Below are positions 34,415 through 43,602 of a stretch of DNA of 49,446 bases, piece by piece. The position numbers were made by a program, and so were the translations under genes. How positions within the stretch are numbered: position 1 is the first letter of the stretch; each line of letters starts with the position of its first letter. Under the pieces are notes generated by a model. It was given only the letters and a program-made list of their open reading frames with translations, was not told where the DNA came from and ran no database searches. This DNA comes from CAYSHJ01 sp964589725 (GTDB lineage: Bacteria; Planctomycetota; Planctomycetia; Planctomycetales; Planctomycetaceae). The stretch spans positions 1 through 49,446 of the forward strand of contig CAZPUJ010000340.1 of NCBI GenBank assembly GCA_964589725.1. The letters are read 5' to 3'.

Positions 34415-35713
34415 ATGAGTCGATCGCCCCCTTGCTCACGCGTTGTTGCCACGATCTGCATCACTGTGTCGTTCGTCGCGCTCATCGTGGTGCTGTGGAG
34501 TCTGCGACGAAACTTGTCTCGCCGAACGAGCGAACCGTCATCGCCAGGCCATCCCGTCGCCGCGCAGGCCGCTCATCCCAAACCACTGTCGCGTGCGGAT
34601 CAGGCTGTGGTGCGAGTGGCCGTCACGCCGTCGCCACAAAAGCGAATCGAGCTGTCGATCGACGGACCGTACCAATTCCGTCCGCTGGGCAACGACAAGA
34701 TCCTCTCGCGCGGCGAGCAATTGTCCGCCACAACAGTCACCGCGACAGCCACGGGGCTGCGTGTCGGCAAGACTGAATATTCGGTCACTCGATTGGAGAT
34801 TATCCCCAACCAGTCGCCGTCGGTTTGGGTGAATGGCCACGAGTACCGCGGCTCGATGCGGCTGTTTCGTCGTCCCGGCGGGGCCCTCTTGGCCGTCAAC
34901 GTACTGCCGATTTCGGAGTACCTGGCCAGCGTCGTCGACAGCGAAATGCCGGCCGCATTTCCCGACGCGGCTCGCAGGGCACAAGCCATCATCGCGCGCA
35001 CTTATGTGCTCGACGTGATCCGCAACGACGAAGGGGATCCGTTGTTCGACGTCTTCGCGTCAACCCGCAGCCAGAAATACTTGGGCTATCAATACCGCGA
35101 CGGCTCGCGACGACTGGCCGGCGAAAGCGAGACCAGCCGCAAGATCGTGCGCGACACGACCGGCATCGTGTGCATGTTTCAAGGTCGACTTTTCCGCACG
35201 TACTACTCGGCTGTGTGCGGTGGCCGAACGACGCAAGGAAGCGCCGTGTTCACCGACGCCGTCACCGCGCTGCAAAGTGTGCCGTGCGATTTCTGTCGCG
35301 ACGCCAACTTGTACCGCTGGCAGACCGAACTGCCGAAGGCCACCGCCAGCGAGCGACTAAAGAGTTACTTCCAAACCGAGGGCAAACCGTTCGATCGCTT
35401 GAAGTCGATGACACTCGCCAGCGGTCATCCGGCTCGCGGCAACGAAGTTCCCGAATTCGAAGTCCGCGACGGCCGGCGATCGTACCGAGTCTCCGCCGCC
35501 ACGCTGCGGCGACAGTTTCCCGCGGGAACGCTCAACAGCCCGTTCTTCTCGATCACCGAAAAGGATGACAAACTGCAATTCACCGGCCGAGGTCACGGCC
35601 ACGCCGTCGGCTTGTGCCAATGGGGCGCTCGGGGACAAGGGGTTCTGGGCAAGTCCGCATTCGAGATCGTGCGTTACTACTATCCGGGAGCCAAACTGGT
35701 GCAGTTACAGTGA
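34415..35713 (+). CDS. SpoIID/LytB-domain peptidoglycan-acting protein
   Basis: 432 residues. One N-terminal membrane anchor (about 10-30), a variable linker, then a SpoIID/LytB-type domain (about 120-430). Signatures: VNVLPISEYLASVVDSEMP, ARRAQAIIARTYVLDVIR, VRDTTGIVCMFQGRLFRTYYSAVCGGRT and the C-terminal GRGHGHAVGLCQWGARGQG. SpoIID is a lytic transglycosylase of peptidoglycan in Bacillus; here it may remodel the cell wall. It does not imply sporulation. Only 18 bp after the alpha-CTD protein gene, so likely one transcript; no clear ribosome site of its own. Confidence 0.88.
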   Translation: MSRSPPCSRVVATICITVSFVALIVVLWSLRRNLSRRTSEPSSPGHPVAAQAAHPKPLSRADQAVVRVAVTPSPQKRIELSIDGPYQFRPLGNDKILSRGEQLSATTVTATATGLRVGKTEYSVTRLEIIPNQSPSVWVNGHEYRGSMRLFRRPGGALLAVNVLPISEYLASVVDSEMPAAFPDAARRAQAIIARTYVLDVIRNDEGDPLFDVFASTRSQKYLGYQYRDGSRRLAGESETSRKIVRDTTGIVCMFQGRLFRTYYSAVCGGRTTQGSAVFTDAVTALQSVPCDFCRDANLYRWQTELPKATASERLKSYFQTEGKPFDRLKSMTLASGHPARGNEVPEFEVRDGRRSYRVSAATLRRQFPAGTLNSPFFSITEKDDKLQFTGRGHGHAVGLCQWGARGQGVLGKSAFEIVRYYYPGAKLVQLQ

Positions 35714-35733
35714 ACGACGCGGTTCATTCCGTA

Positions 35734-38601
35734 TCACTTCGTGGGATGCGGCTGCAACGCTTTGGCGGAACGGACCAGGCTCACGAATTCTTCGCGATAG
35801 CCCGACTTGTCCGGACCGATGGCGGACTGGGTGAGTTCCAAGACCGAGTCGAGAGTCGCGTTCCCTTTGTGCGGCGAGTTCCGCAGGATCATGCCGAAGC
35901 TGGCGACGCTCGCGGCCCAACGGAAATCGATCGAGGCTTTTGCGAACGAGAGACCTTCGTCAACAAGAACCTGTTCGATCTCCGCGTCGCTCTTGTCGGC
36001 ATCGGGCTGCTTGTAGCGGAGCCAGATGGTCAAGAGTTCATTCTTCGCGTTGCCCGCGACAAGCGGCGTGTAAGCGCTCGCGGTCGTCGGGCCGTATTTC
36101 CGCAAGGCTGCGGCATCGGTCGCAGGCGTACCGGCCGGAGACGGAACATTCGGTTGATACTTAAGCGACTTGGTGACGGGAGTCTCTGCCTTCGATAATT
36201 TGCTCGGCGGAATGATTTCGTACAGCGCGGTCACGGTGTGTCCAGCTCCGATTTCGCCGGCGTCTTTCGTGTCGTCACGGAAATCTTGAGCGGCCAGCAA
36301 ACGGTTCTCGTAACCGATTAGCCGGTACGCGCCAACCTGCAACGGGTTGAACTCGATTTGGATTTTCACGTCCTTCGCGATCGTGATCAGCGTGCCGGTC
36401 ATCTGCTCGACGAACACCTTGTTGGCTTCGCGGAGCGTGTCGATATAGGCGTAGTTGCCGTTCCCTTTGTCGGCCAGTTTCTCCAGCGTTGAATCCTTCA
36501 GGTTCCCCATGCCAAAACCCAGCACGCTGAGGAACACGCCCGACTTTGATTCCTCCTCGATCAACCGCGTGAGATCGTCCTGGTTGGTGATGCCGACGTT
36601 GAAATCGCCGTCGGTGCAGAGGATCACGCGGTTTGTCCCCTTGTTGATGAAGTGCTTGCGAGCGAGCGCGTACGCAAGCTGAATCCCCTCACCGCCGTTG
36701 GTCGAGCCACCCGCTTGAAGGTTTTCGATCGACGACAGGATGACGTCCTTCTGCGTGGCGTTGGTCGAGTCCAATACCAACCCGGACGCTCCGGCATAGA
36801 CCACGATGCCGACGCGGTCGTTCTCAGTGAACTGCTCAACCAGCCCCCGCAATCCTGCCTTCACCAGCGGCAACTTGTTGGCTGGTTGCATCGACCCGGA
36901 CACGTCGATCAAGAAGACGATGTTGCTGACCGGCCGCTTGTCGAGCGCGATCTCTTTGCCCTTCAAGCCGACTCGCACCAGCCGATGCTCGGCGTTCCAC
37001 GGACATGCGGCGACTTCCATGTGGACGGCGAAAGGATTTTTGATTCTTGATTTTTGATTTTTGATTTCAGAGTTCAAATTTAAGATCTCTTCATCCGCGG
37101 GTGGCGTGTAATCGTAGGCGAAGTAATTCACCAACTCTTCAATTCGCACTGAGTCCAGCGGCGGCCAATTCCCTTGGGTCAAAAACCGCCGCATGTTCGA
37201 GTACGCCGCCGTATCGACATCAATCGAAAACGTCGAGAGCGGCTCTTGCAACGGCGAGGCGAATGGGGTGTCGTGAATCGCGGCATAGGCTTCGGCCGCA
37301 AGTGCTTCAGCGGCAGCCCTCTCGTTTCCGATGGAAACGACTTGATCACCTTTGTCGATGACAAAACCTTTGGCTCGTGACACCACTTGGCCCACTGCAC
37401 GATCTGGCGTCACGTAGGTGATGCGGATTTCACCCAAGTACTTCGCCGCCTTGTTGCCGACCCCCGCGCGAATCACGCTAAGCCTTTCCCCTTCGGCCAA
37501 TCCATCGTCACCTCCCAGCGACACTTCAATCAGTGTCGAGCCACTCGGCTTGCTCTCTTTCGTCGCTACGACTTCGCCCGCAAGAGAGGTTGTGAAACCG
37601 AATTGATGATCGCGGCGTTTTAGCCGCTCTTCGATCTCGCCAAGTTTTCTGACCTCGACAACTTTGGCTTGGGCGAGCTTCTCAATTTCTCCGTGAGTAT
37701 CTGCCGGCTTCCCTGCGATGAGCCCCGTCGTTTTGCCGCCGATGGGCTTCTGCCGTCGGTCGCCAGCAAGTGTCCGTCGAGCCCAGTAGCCATCATTCTG
37801 GCGTTCGAGACCTTCATTCGGTGTGCTGCTCGCGACGTTCGTCCCCGCAGGTTTTCTCAGCAGACCGGTATGCGGCCGGGCGGGGCCGTTATCGAGGGCC
37901 GTTACATCGAAGCCGCCTAAACCACTGACAGCGGGCTGGCCCGCGGAGCCACCGGCAGACTCGGCGAAGTAGTTGACATTCGGATTCGAAGACTCTTGCA
38001 GAGCGACCCCGGCTCCAAAATACAGGCGTTGCTTCAATTCGAGTTCACCCAACAGTTCGGCATTCGTGGCACGCATTGACAAGAGCGGATCAGAGGCACG
38101 GCTAGAGTCATTCACTCCAGCGCCGTCGGAGTCATACCACTCGATTCGCTTGGAGACTTCTGCGAGGTCGGCTACGTTCTGCTGTTCGTGACGGCCGCTG
38201 ATCGCCACAATTCCGAATGCCCCCGCGAGCGCTAGACACGATGCCGCGACCGCGAACTTGCCGGAGTTTTTGCGACTCGGCGACGTATCATTTGCGACAG
38301 GTGCCAGTATCGGCCTCTCACTAGCCCGACGCGCCAGCGAGGGAGTTTCGATTGGCAACGGGCGCTCGGTACGAGGTCCAACTCCCGCGGTCGCGCTTCG
38401 GGCTAGGGGCGTCACTGCCGATACGAGAGCTTCCTCACGCAATGAGGCTCGCAGTTGCCCGGCGACTTCGCGGATGGATTCGATTTCCAGCAACGTCTCG
38501 ACCGACTTGCCGATCTGCTGCTCAACGGCCGCTCGGTCGGCGGCATTCAGTTCGCCCAAGGCATACGCGGTCAGACGCGGATCATCGTGGAGAGGGGACA
38601 T
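35734..38601 (-). CDS. Anti-sigma-like protein with VWA and DUF3520 domains
   Basis: 955 residues. The first 60 (LTAYALGELNAADRAAVEQQI) resemble an anti-sigma factor N-terminus; a membrane segment lies at about 116-134. A domain at about 365-440 (LIEVSLGGDDGLAEGERLSV...YLGEIRITYV) recalls the BlaR1 repeat domain. Then comes a VWA module: DTAAYSNMRRFLTQG, NIVFLIDVSGSMQPANK (DxSGS at about 570-574), GFGMGNLKDSTLEKLADKGNG, and a DUF3520-like C-terminus (ENRLLAAQDFRDDTKDAGEIGAGH). ATG 38601 has AAGGA upstream. It follows the ECF sigma gene by 17 bp, so it probably holds and releases that sigma factor at the membrane. Two in-frame repeats are present (SLARRASE near residue 95; an AT-rich insert at 37037-37085). 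Confidence 0.85.
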   Translation of the reverse strand: MSPLHDDPRLTAYALGELNAADRAAVEQQIGKSVETLLEIESIREVAGQLRASLREEALVSAVTPLARSATAGVGPRTERPLPIETPSLARRASERPILAPVANDTSPSRKNSGKFAVAASCLALAGAFGIVAISGRHEQQNVADLAEVSKRIEWYDSDGAGVNDSSRASDPLLSMRATNAELLGELELKQRLYFGAGVALQESSNPNVNYFAESAGGSAGQPAVSGLGGFDVTALDNGPARPHTGLLRKPAGTNVASSTPNEGLERQNDGYWARRTLAGDRRQKPIGGKTTGLIAGKPADTHGEIEKLAQAKVVEVRKLGEIEERLKRRDHQFGFTTSLAGEVVATKESKPSGSTLIEVSLGGDDGLAEGERLSVIRAGVGNKAAKYLGEIRITYVTPDRAVGQVVSRAKGFVIDKGDQVVSIGNERAAAEALAAEAYAAIHDTPFASPLQEPLSTFSIDVDTAAYSNMRRFLTQGNWPPLDSVRIEELVNYFAYDYTPPADEEILNLNSEIKNQKSRIKNPFAVHMEVAACPWNAEHRLVRVGLKGKEIALDKRPVSNIVFLIDVSGSMQPANKLPLVKAGLRGLVEQFTENDRVGIVVYAGASGLVLDSTNATQKDVILSSIENLQAGGSTNGGEGIQLAYALARKHFINKGTNRVILCTDGDFNVGITNQDDLTRLIEEESKSGVFLSVLGFGMGNLKDSTLEKLADKGNGNYAYIDTLREANKVFVEQMTGTLITIAKDVKIQIEFNPLQVGAYRLIGYENRLLAAQDFRDDTKDAGEIGAGHTVTALYEIIPPSKLSKAETPVTKSLKYQPNVPSPAGTPATDAAALRKYGPTTASAYTPLVAGNAKNELLTIWLRYKQPDADKSDAEIEQVLVDEGLSFAKASIDFRWAASVASFGMILRNSPHKGNATLDSVLELTQSAIGPDKSGYREEFVSLVRSAKALQPHPTK
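37037..37085. repeat. AT-rich in-frame repeat in VWA gene
   Basis: A run of TTTTTGATTCTTGATTTT-type sequence, reading NSEIKNQKSRIKN on the minus strand, within a strongly GC-rich gene. It separates the N-terminal VWA-associated domain from the VWA domain. The abrupt change of base composition marks it as an insertion. Confidence 0.75.
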
Positions 38602-38618
38602 CGTTCGGTCCTTTGCGT

Positions 38619-39263
38619 TCAGCAGCCACCCCACCGGGCTTGCCCCGGTGGCTCGCGGGCTTTTGCACTACTCGCCTGGTCTTGAGGTTGCGCCTCTGGA
38701 GTAGTGCCGAGGCCGTTTAACCACCGGGGCAAGCCCGGTGGGGACGATTTCGATTCGCTCATCTTCTGCCGGAGCGTCTTAATTCCCACATGGATCAAGA
38801 ATCCGACGTTCGATTCCGACAGCCCGGTGATCGAACTGATCTCGCGGTAGCTTAGGCTCTGTTGAAACTTCAGCCGCAGCACTTCTTGTTGATTCGCAGG
38901 CAGGTCGGCGAGCAGCATCAGGATGTGGTCGGTCGTGTCTCGCTGCTCGGCGAGGGTGTCGGGCGACGGAGTCGGACTTGGGGAATCGACGTCCGCGTCG
39001 AATGTCATCGTCGTCATTCGTCGTTCCTTCCGTCGAACGTCGAGTGCCCCGTTACGACAGACCGCGAACAGCCACTCGACCAAATGGCCATCCAGTCGCT
39101 CGCGGTCTTGCTGACAGAGCTTCAAAAACGTTTCTTGGACGACGTCGCGAGCTTGCTCGACATCGCCGACCAAGTGCCGCGCATACCGCAGCAAGTCGCT
39201 CTCCCACCGAGCGACATGCGCCTTGATCCATTCGTCCGAGCTGCCCGACAGCGAACTATCCAT
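38619..39263 (-). CDS. ECF-type RNA polymerase sigma factor
   Basis: 214 residues. Region 2 (LLRYARHLVGDVEQARDVVQETFLKLC, about 24-51) and region 4 (LPANQQEVLRLKFQQSLSYREISSITGLSESNVGFLIHVGIKTLRQK, about 122-168) are clear. It directs polymerase to a small regulon under control of the downstream VWA/anti-sigma-like protein. The last 43 residues (KSSPPGLPRWLNG ... EPPGQARWGGC) are not sigma sequence: they are encoded by an inverted-repeat element (38629-38743). Region 4 should end near the Met-Ser-Glu at about 172. The original stop was probably lost to the insertion. Confidence 0.88.
   Translation of the reverse strand: MDSSLSGSSDEWIKAHVARWESDLLRYARHLVGDVEQARDVVQETFLKLCQQDRERLDGHLVEWLFAVCRNGALDVRRKERRMTTMTFDADVDSPSPTPSPDTLAEQRDTTDHILMLLADLPANQQEVLRLKFQQSLSYREISSITGLSESNVGFLIHVGIKTLRQKMSESKSSPPGLPRWLNGLGTTPEAQPQDQASSAKAREPPGQARWGGC
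38629..38743. repeat. Nested inverted repeat at the sigma gene end
   Basis: Outer arms 38629-38651 and 38721-38743 are perfect 23-bp inverted copies (CCCCACCGGGC...CCGGTGG). Inner arms GCACTACTC (38665-38673) and GAGTAGTGC (38699-38707) are also exact inverted copies. The whole 115 bp folds into one hairpin. It replaces the 3' end of the ECF sigma gene and lies just upstream of the VWA gene, so it may also control co-expression. Confidence 0.9.
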
Positions 39264-39420
39264 CGCGAATCACCTGCCGGCCTGCGTGACGTTCAAGAGA
39301 ACAGACGTGCGAACGAGAGAAGCCTTAGCCAGAATTTTCCGGGCTCTCCGCCATTCGTGTTGAAAATCGATCGTGAGCCGCAAGGCGCTGGCCGCGGGTC
39401 CGCAAAATCGACCCGCCGGC

Positions 39421-40529
39421 TAGTGCCTCGTCAGGTCTCATTTTTGGGGTTGAGTCATTCTGAAGAATTCTGAGAACCTCTCCTGAACAAGGAGGTTCTG
39501 ATGAACAAGAAATATATCGTTCGGTTGTCCGATGCGGAGCGTCGGGTTTGCGAAGAGGTGGCCAAGAAGTTGAAGGGAACCTCGCAGAAAGTTCGTCGTG
39601 CTCAGGTCTTGTTGAAGGCGAATGCGGAAGGAGCGGGATGGACGGAAAAAATATTTGCGAGGCGTATGGATGTCGCGTTCAGACAGTCGAAAATGTTCGC
39701 AAGCGCTTTGTGATGGACGGGGTTGAGTTGGCGTTGGAGGGCGTGGAGCGTCAGACGCCTCCGACAGCGCCCCTTCTGGATGGCAAAGCGGAAGCGAAGG
39801 TCATCGCGACTCGGTTGGGAAAACCTCCGGCGGGGTATGGTCGCTGGACGTTGCGGTTGCTCGCGGAACACCTCGTGGAAAACGTGTTGGAAATCTACTC
39901 CAAACCCTACGATTCCCGGCATCCGGTGGCCTGCATGGACGAGCAACCGGTGCAGTTAATTGGTGAAACACGGGTGGCCATTCCCGCCACGAAGACTCAC
40001 GCGAAACGAGTAGACTACGAATACGAACGCCGAGGAACCGCCAGCATTTTTATGTTTGCAGAACCGCTCTCCGCGTTCCGCCAGGCGACCGCGCGGCCTC
40101 AGCGAACCAAGTCCGACTGGGCGTTGGAAGTGGCTCATCTGTTGGACACACGCTATGCGAAATGCGAGACGGTCACACTGGTCAGCGACAACCTCAACAC
40201 GCACACGATCGGAGCCTTCTACGAAGCGTTTCCCCCCAAACAGGCCCGCGCCTATGTGAAACGCCTCGACCTCGTTCAAACTCCCAAACACGGCAGTTGG
40301 CTGCGGCTGTTGAATGAACACCGTGCCGAATGCGAACTCAGTTGCCTGACCAGCCAATGCCTCGCCGACCGCCGCATCGGCGACCTCGACCTCCTCCTAT
40401 TCGAAATCGCCACCTGGTCAGAAAAAACCAACATCAAACAACGCGGTGTCGACTGGCACTTCCAACTCGAAGACGCCCGCATCAAACTCAAAAACCTTTA
40501 CCCCAAAATCAAAACCTGACAAGGCACTA
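39421..40529 (+). mobile_element. IS630-family insertion sequence, decayed
   Basis: About 1.1 kb flanked by TA duplications (39421-39422, 40528-40529), the IS630/mariner hallmark. Terminal inverted repeats: about 30 bp, sharing CTAGTGCCT and GTCAGGT then TTTTGGGG, with 25 of 30 positions matching. The transposase is broken (see the CDS entry), so the element is probably immobile but could be moved by a relative. It lies 1.1 kb upstream of the integrase relic and next to tRNA-Arg. Confidence 0.9.
39501..40519 (+). pseudogene. IS630 transposase, frameshifted and deleted
   Basis: The N-terminal helix-turn-helix part (RLSDAERRVCEEVAKKLKG) lies in one frame; the rest in the -1 frame, joined at an A6 run (about 39647-39652). 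The DDE parts are CMDEQPVQL, VSDNLNTHTIGAFYEAFPP and TPKHGSWL...AECEL. About 45 residues normally between the HTH and the first Asp (the SxxTVxxxLK region) are missing after LLAEHLVE, and an odd short insertion sits between GSWL and AECEL. A -1 programmed frameshift is known for some IS630 members, so the frame change alone would not prove decay; the deletion does. Confidence 0.85.
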
Positions 40530-40574
40530 GTCCACTACCCGAATGAAAAAAAACGCAACTCGTGATTTGGCAAG

Positions 40575-40648
40575 TACCCCCGACAGGAGTCGAACCTGTG
40601 ACCTACGGTTTAGGAAACCGTCGCTCTATCCAACTGAGCTACGGGAGC
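40575..40648 (-). tRNA. tRNA-Arg (CCT)
   Basis: 74 nt on the minus strand; acceptor GCTCCCG/CGGGGGT with G-U wobbles, D arm, anticodon loop TTCCTAA giving CCT (Arg, AGG codon), and T loop GGTTCGACTCC. The CCA end is not encoded. It borders the IS630 remnant and the integrase relic, a typical site for integrative elements. Confidence 0.92.
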
Positions 40649-40770
40649 AAATAAGAACCTGAAAAAGAGATATGCAAAAATTTCATCTCCCTGCAAAAAT
40701 GTGTCTGACATCCGAGGTGACACCTTTCGTGCATGGACCATCAATCGTGACCGCCCAATCCTCGAAACCG

Positions 40771-40990
40771 ATGAAGGCGTACAAAGACTTTGCCGTGTGT
40801 CCGCATGCCACCAGGCGCTGGGCCAAGACGATTCGTGGAAATCTGCATGACTTTGGCCTCCTGAATTGACGCCGATGCTGCGCTGAAAAAGTATCTGGCT
40901 CATCGAGATGACTTGCAAGCGGGGCGGACTCCCCACGGTACGAGCCAAGAGAAGCTCCGAACACCCCGAACGCTACTCAGCGGTCGGCCG
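40771..40990 (+). pseudogene. Integrase (tyrosine recombinase) N-terminal relic
   Basis: Fragment MKAYKDFAVCPHATRRWAKTIRGNLHDFG (start ATG 40771) stops at 40869. In another frame, DADAALKKYLAHRDDLQAGRTP continues directly afterwards (40869-40941). Together these match the N-terminal arm-binding region common in planctomycete tyrosine integrases (PHxTxRWAKKIRGKxHYFG ... DAALxKYLxxxDDLxAGRxPR). The catalytic domain is absent. A relic of an integrated element beside tRNA-Arg. The stretch to 41181 otherwise holds nothing recognisable. Confidence 0.75.
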
Positions 40991-41181
40991 TGCGGATTAC
41001 GTCGGCGAGAATTGAAGCGAAATGGATTTGGAAGTGCCGCCATCGCCGGTGGAGTTCATCGGGGAGGTCGAGGATTTCTTGCGCTTGGCTCGGCCCCCCT
41101 GCGCTTCGGTGAGGAACTCGATTTACACCTCGGTTCCTCACCAGTCGCCGGTGTCAGGCCGGTGATGTGCGACAGTGGAAG

Positions 41182-42768
41182 TTACTTTCCGATGCCGTAA
41201 AGCTTGGTCCGCGTTCGGATGTAGAGGCGACCGTCAGCGATTGCCGGCGTGCCGATGATGCTCTCACCCAGATCGTTCTTCGCGAGCACATCGAGTTCTG
41301 GGCCGTCCTTGAGAACGACGACGACGCCGTTTTGCCCGGCGACGTAGATCTTGCCGTCGCCAGACACCGGCGAGGCCAGATAACTCCCTTCGTTGCCGAT
41401 GCGGCGGCGTTCCCAAACGGGATCGGCGGTGCCGGCCGCGAAGCAGCTCGAAATGCCGCCGCTCTTGATTAGCAACATGCGATCGTTAACGACCAATGGT
41501 GAAACCACATGGTCCGGAGCTTTGTTCACTCGCTTCCACACGAGATGCGTGCGGCTGACGTCTCCGACGCCTCCGCCGCGCACCGCTTGGATCGACGCCT
41601 CCTTTTGCAGTTCGGCGTCGATTTTTTTCCAATCTCTTTCGTCTTTGGCGCGCGCCTGACTGTCCGCTGCCAGCAGCCCACCCTGATTCTTCGGGTCGAG
41701 GAACGCCTTGTCGATCTCATCACCTTCGAGCACTCCGTCTCCGTTCGTGTCGCCACGCTCGAACTTCTTCCAGAACGCCTCCGGGATCGGCGAGTCCTTC
41801 TGCTTGCGGCTGAGACGAATTTCCTCGCGCGTGATTTTTCCGTCGCCGTTCGTGTCGGCGGTCGCTCGCCATTGATACGAGATGCCGAAGCTCTCGACCG
41901 AGACGTACACGACTCCGCCGTGACTCACCGGCGTCGTCTTGATGTTGCGGCAGAAGAGTTCGGCGGACCATTTACGTTTGCCGATATTCGGATCGTAGCC
42001 GATCAATTTCCCAGTCCCGGCGACGACAATCTCGCGCCCTTGCTTGGTCTCACAAATGACCGGATGCGAATAGCTCACGGCCATGTCGCTGCGGTCGTCT
42101 TTCCAAATCACGCCTCCCGTCTTGCGGTCGACAGCGTAGAGCGCGGGGCTGAGATCGTCGTCCTGGCAGAAGATGACTTTGTCCTCGAACAACACCGGCG
42201 ACATGCCGGCCCCCCAATCGAAGATGAAGAACGGCTCCGGCAATTTGAGTTCCCACACGGTCGTGCCGTCGCGCGCGTCCAAAGCCGCCAAGCCGAGCCG
42301 CGTGAAGTAGACGTAGACACGTTCGGCATCGGCGGCCGGCGTTGACGAGGCGTAACTGTTGGGATCGGTGATTGTCGGCAGTGGTTCTGGACCGGGATCG
42401 AACTCGCGTTTCCATAGCGGCTTTCCCGTCGCGGCTTCGAAGCAGGACACGACGAATTTCAGTTCTTCGGGCTTGGTCCCCACCATGCCGGTGGTGAAGA
42501 CACGCCCAGCCGCGACCGTCGCTGAGCCGATGCCGTCTCCCACCTCCGCCGACCAAGCCACGTTCTCCGTCGCGGAGAACTCGATCGGTAGCGGCTTCTT
42601 CGACGTCGAAATGCCACTGCAATTCGGACCCCGAAACTGCGGCCAATCTTCGGCGGCCAGCAGCGCTGGAATCATCAGTACGAGTATGCAACTCAATCCC
42701 GAGCGGCTAACGCACCGGTATTGAGCTGATCGAATGAGACAACGACGGCGACTGTCAACGGTGAGCAT
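41182..42768 (-). CDS. PQQ-repeat (beta-propeller) protein with EF-hands
   Basis: 528 residues, signal peptide at about 25-39 (LSCILVLMIPALLAA). WPQFRGPNCSG opens a PQQ-like beta-propeller (DWPQFRGxxxxG is typical). Blades follow: VFTTGMVG, AATGKPLWKREFD, GTTVWELKLPEPF, GGVIWKD, GKLIGYDPNIGKRKWS. Two EF-hand loops (DTNGDGKITREE, DTNGDGVLEGDE) are inserted at about 293-340, a planctomycete habit. Likely periplasmic; calcium binding is expected. TAGGAG precedes ATG 42768. Downstream of the amidohydrolase gene by 9 bp, so one operon. Confidence 0.85.
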   Translation of the reverse strand: MLTVDSRRRCLIRSAQYRCVSRSGLSCILVLMIPALLAAEDWPQFRGPNCSGISTSKKPLPIEFSATENVAWSAEVGDGIGSATVAAGRVFTTGMVGTKPEELKFVVSCFEAATGKPLWKREFDPGPEPLPTITDPNSYASSTPAADAERVYVYFTRLGLAALDARDGTTVWELKLPEPFFIFDWGAGMSPVLFEDKVIFCQDDDLSPALYAVDRKTGGVIWKDDRSDMAVSYSHPVICETKQGREIVVAGTGKLIGYDPNIGKRKWSAELFCRNIKTTPVSHGGVVYVSVESFGISYQWRATADTNGDGKITREEIRLSRKQKDSPIPEAFWKKFERGDTNGDGVLEGDEIDKAFLDPKNQGGLLAADSQARAKDERDWKKIDAELQKEASIQAVRGGGVGDVSRTHLVWKRVNKAPDHVVSPLVVNDRMLLIKSGGISSCFAAGTADPVWERRRIGNEGSYLASPVSGDGKIYVAGQNGVVVVLKDGPELDVLAKNDLGESIIGTPAIADGRLYIRTRTKLYGIGK

Positions 42769-42777
42769 CGCAGACTC

Positions 42778-43602
42778 CTAAAAGTGAGGCGTTGAGGTGA
42801 TGCCTTGCATCGGTAGGCCAAACAGACGTTCGGCATTTTTGTGGAGAATCAGCCGCCTGTCGCTGTCGTTCAGGTCGGCGTGGTCGATGCGCACGCGCTG
42901 CATCGACGGGTGATACAACGGCGTGTCGGTCCCGAACAACACCCGCTCGGCACCAATTTCGCGCACGGCCCATTCGATGAGATTCGGTGTGATCGATCGG
43001 GCACTCGACGTGTCGGCGAACACGTTTCCGTGACGGCTCTGCTGCACCGCGCGGACTTGGTGCGAGTAGTCGCCGTCCCAGCCACAGCCGATGTGAGCCA
43101 GGATCAGCCGCACTTCGGGAAATTGATTCGCGAAGACGACCAATTCGGACGCCAGGCTATTCTGCTCGCTGCTGTGCGACAGGACGACGGCACGGTGCCG
43201 TGCGGCGAACTCGAAGAGCGTCGCGCCGTGCTCTTGTATGGGATAGACGTGCTCTTCAGGATGAATCTTGATCCCGACACACGTCGGCAGTTGCAGCATC
43301 TCTTCCGCCTGTTGGTAAGTCTCGGGGCGGCGCGGATCAACGACGACGTACTGTAACAACCCCGGTGTGGCGGCGACGATTCGCGCCGCGTTGCGATTCC
43401 CGGCGACAGCGTCAGCCTGACCGCGCGGCAACAGGGCCTCCAGCGGCGACACGATTGTGAGCCGAATGTTGGCTCGCCGCGCTCGCTCGACAACGACACT
43501 CGCGTCGCCGCTCATGAATTCATTGACGATGCTCGGATGCCCACAGTTGTACCGGCCAAAGTGGGCATGCACGTCAATCGCCGGAACGGATTCGTTCAAC
43601 AT
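42778..43602 (-). CDS. Amidohydrolase (TIM-barrel metal hydrolase)
   Basis: 274 residues. Signature metal ligands: VHAHFGRY (HxH) near the start, IHPEEHVYP, SHSSEQ, LAHIGCGWDGDY and GTDTPLYHPSM. Amidohydro_2 family (as in aminocarboxymuconate decarboxylase or lactone hydrolases); the substrate is unknown. ATG 43602 (MLNESVPAID) is preferred over 43674, since the barrel begins just after it. Divergent from the oxidoreductase gene, with which it may share a catabolic role. Confidence 0.85.
   Translation of the reverse strand: MLNESVPAIDVHAHFGRYNCGHPSIVNEFMSGDASVVVERARRANIRLTIVSPLEALLPRGQADAVAGNRNAARIVAATPGLLQYVVVDPRRPETYQQAEEMLQLPTCVGIKIHPEEHVYPIQEHGATLFEFAARHRAVVLSHSSEQNSLASELVVFANQFPEVRLILAHIGCGWDGDYSHQVRAVQQSRHGNVFADTSSARSITPNLIEWAVREIGAERVLFGTDTPLYHPSMQRVRIDHADLNDSDRRLILHKNAERLFGLPMQGITSTPHF

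Noticed and set aside
34415..35713. Sporulation gene
   Set aside because: SpoIID/LytB domains occur widely in non-sporulating bacteria; no other sporulation gene is present.
39640..39660. Programmed -1 frameshift making a working IS630 transposase
   Set aside because: The A6 run could allow it, but the transposase also lacks about 45 residues and has an odd insertion, so it is likely inactive.
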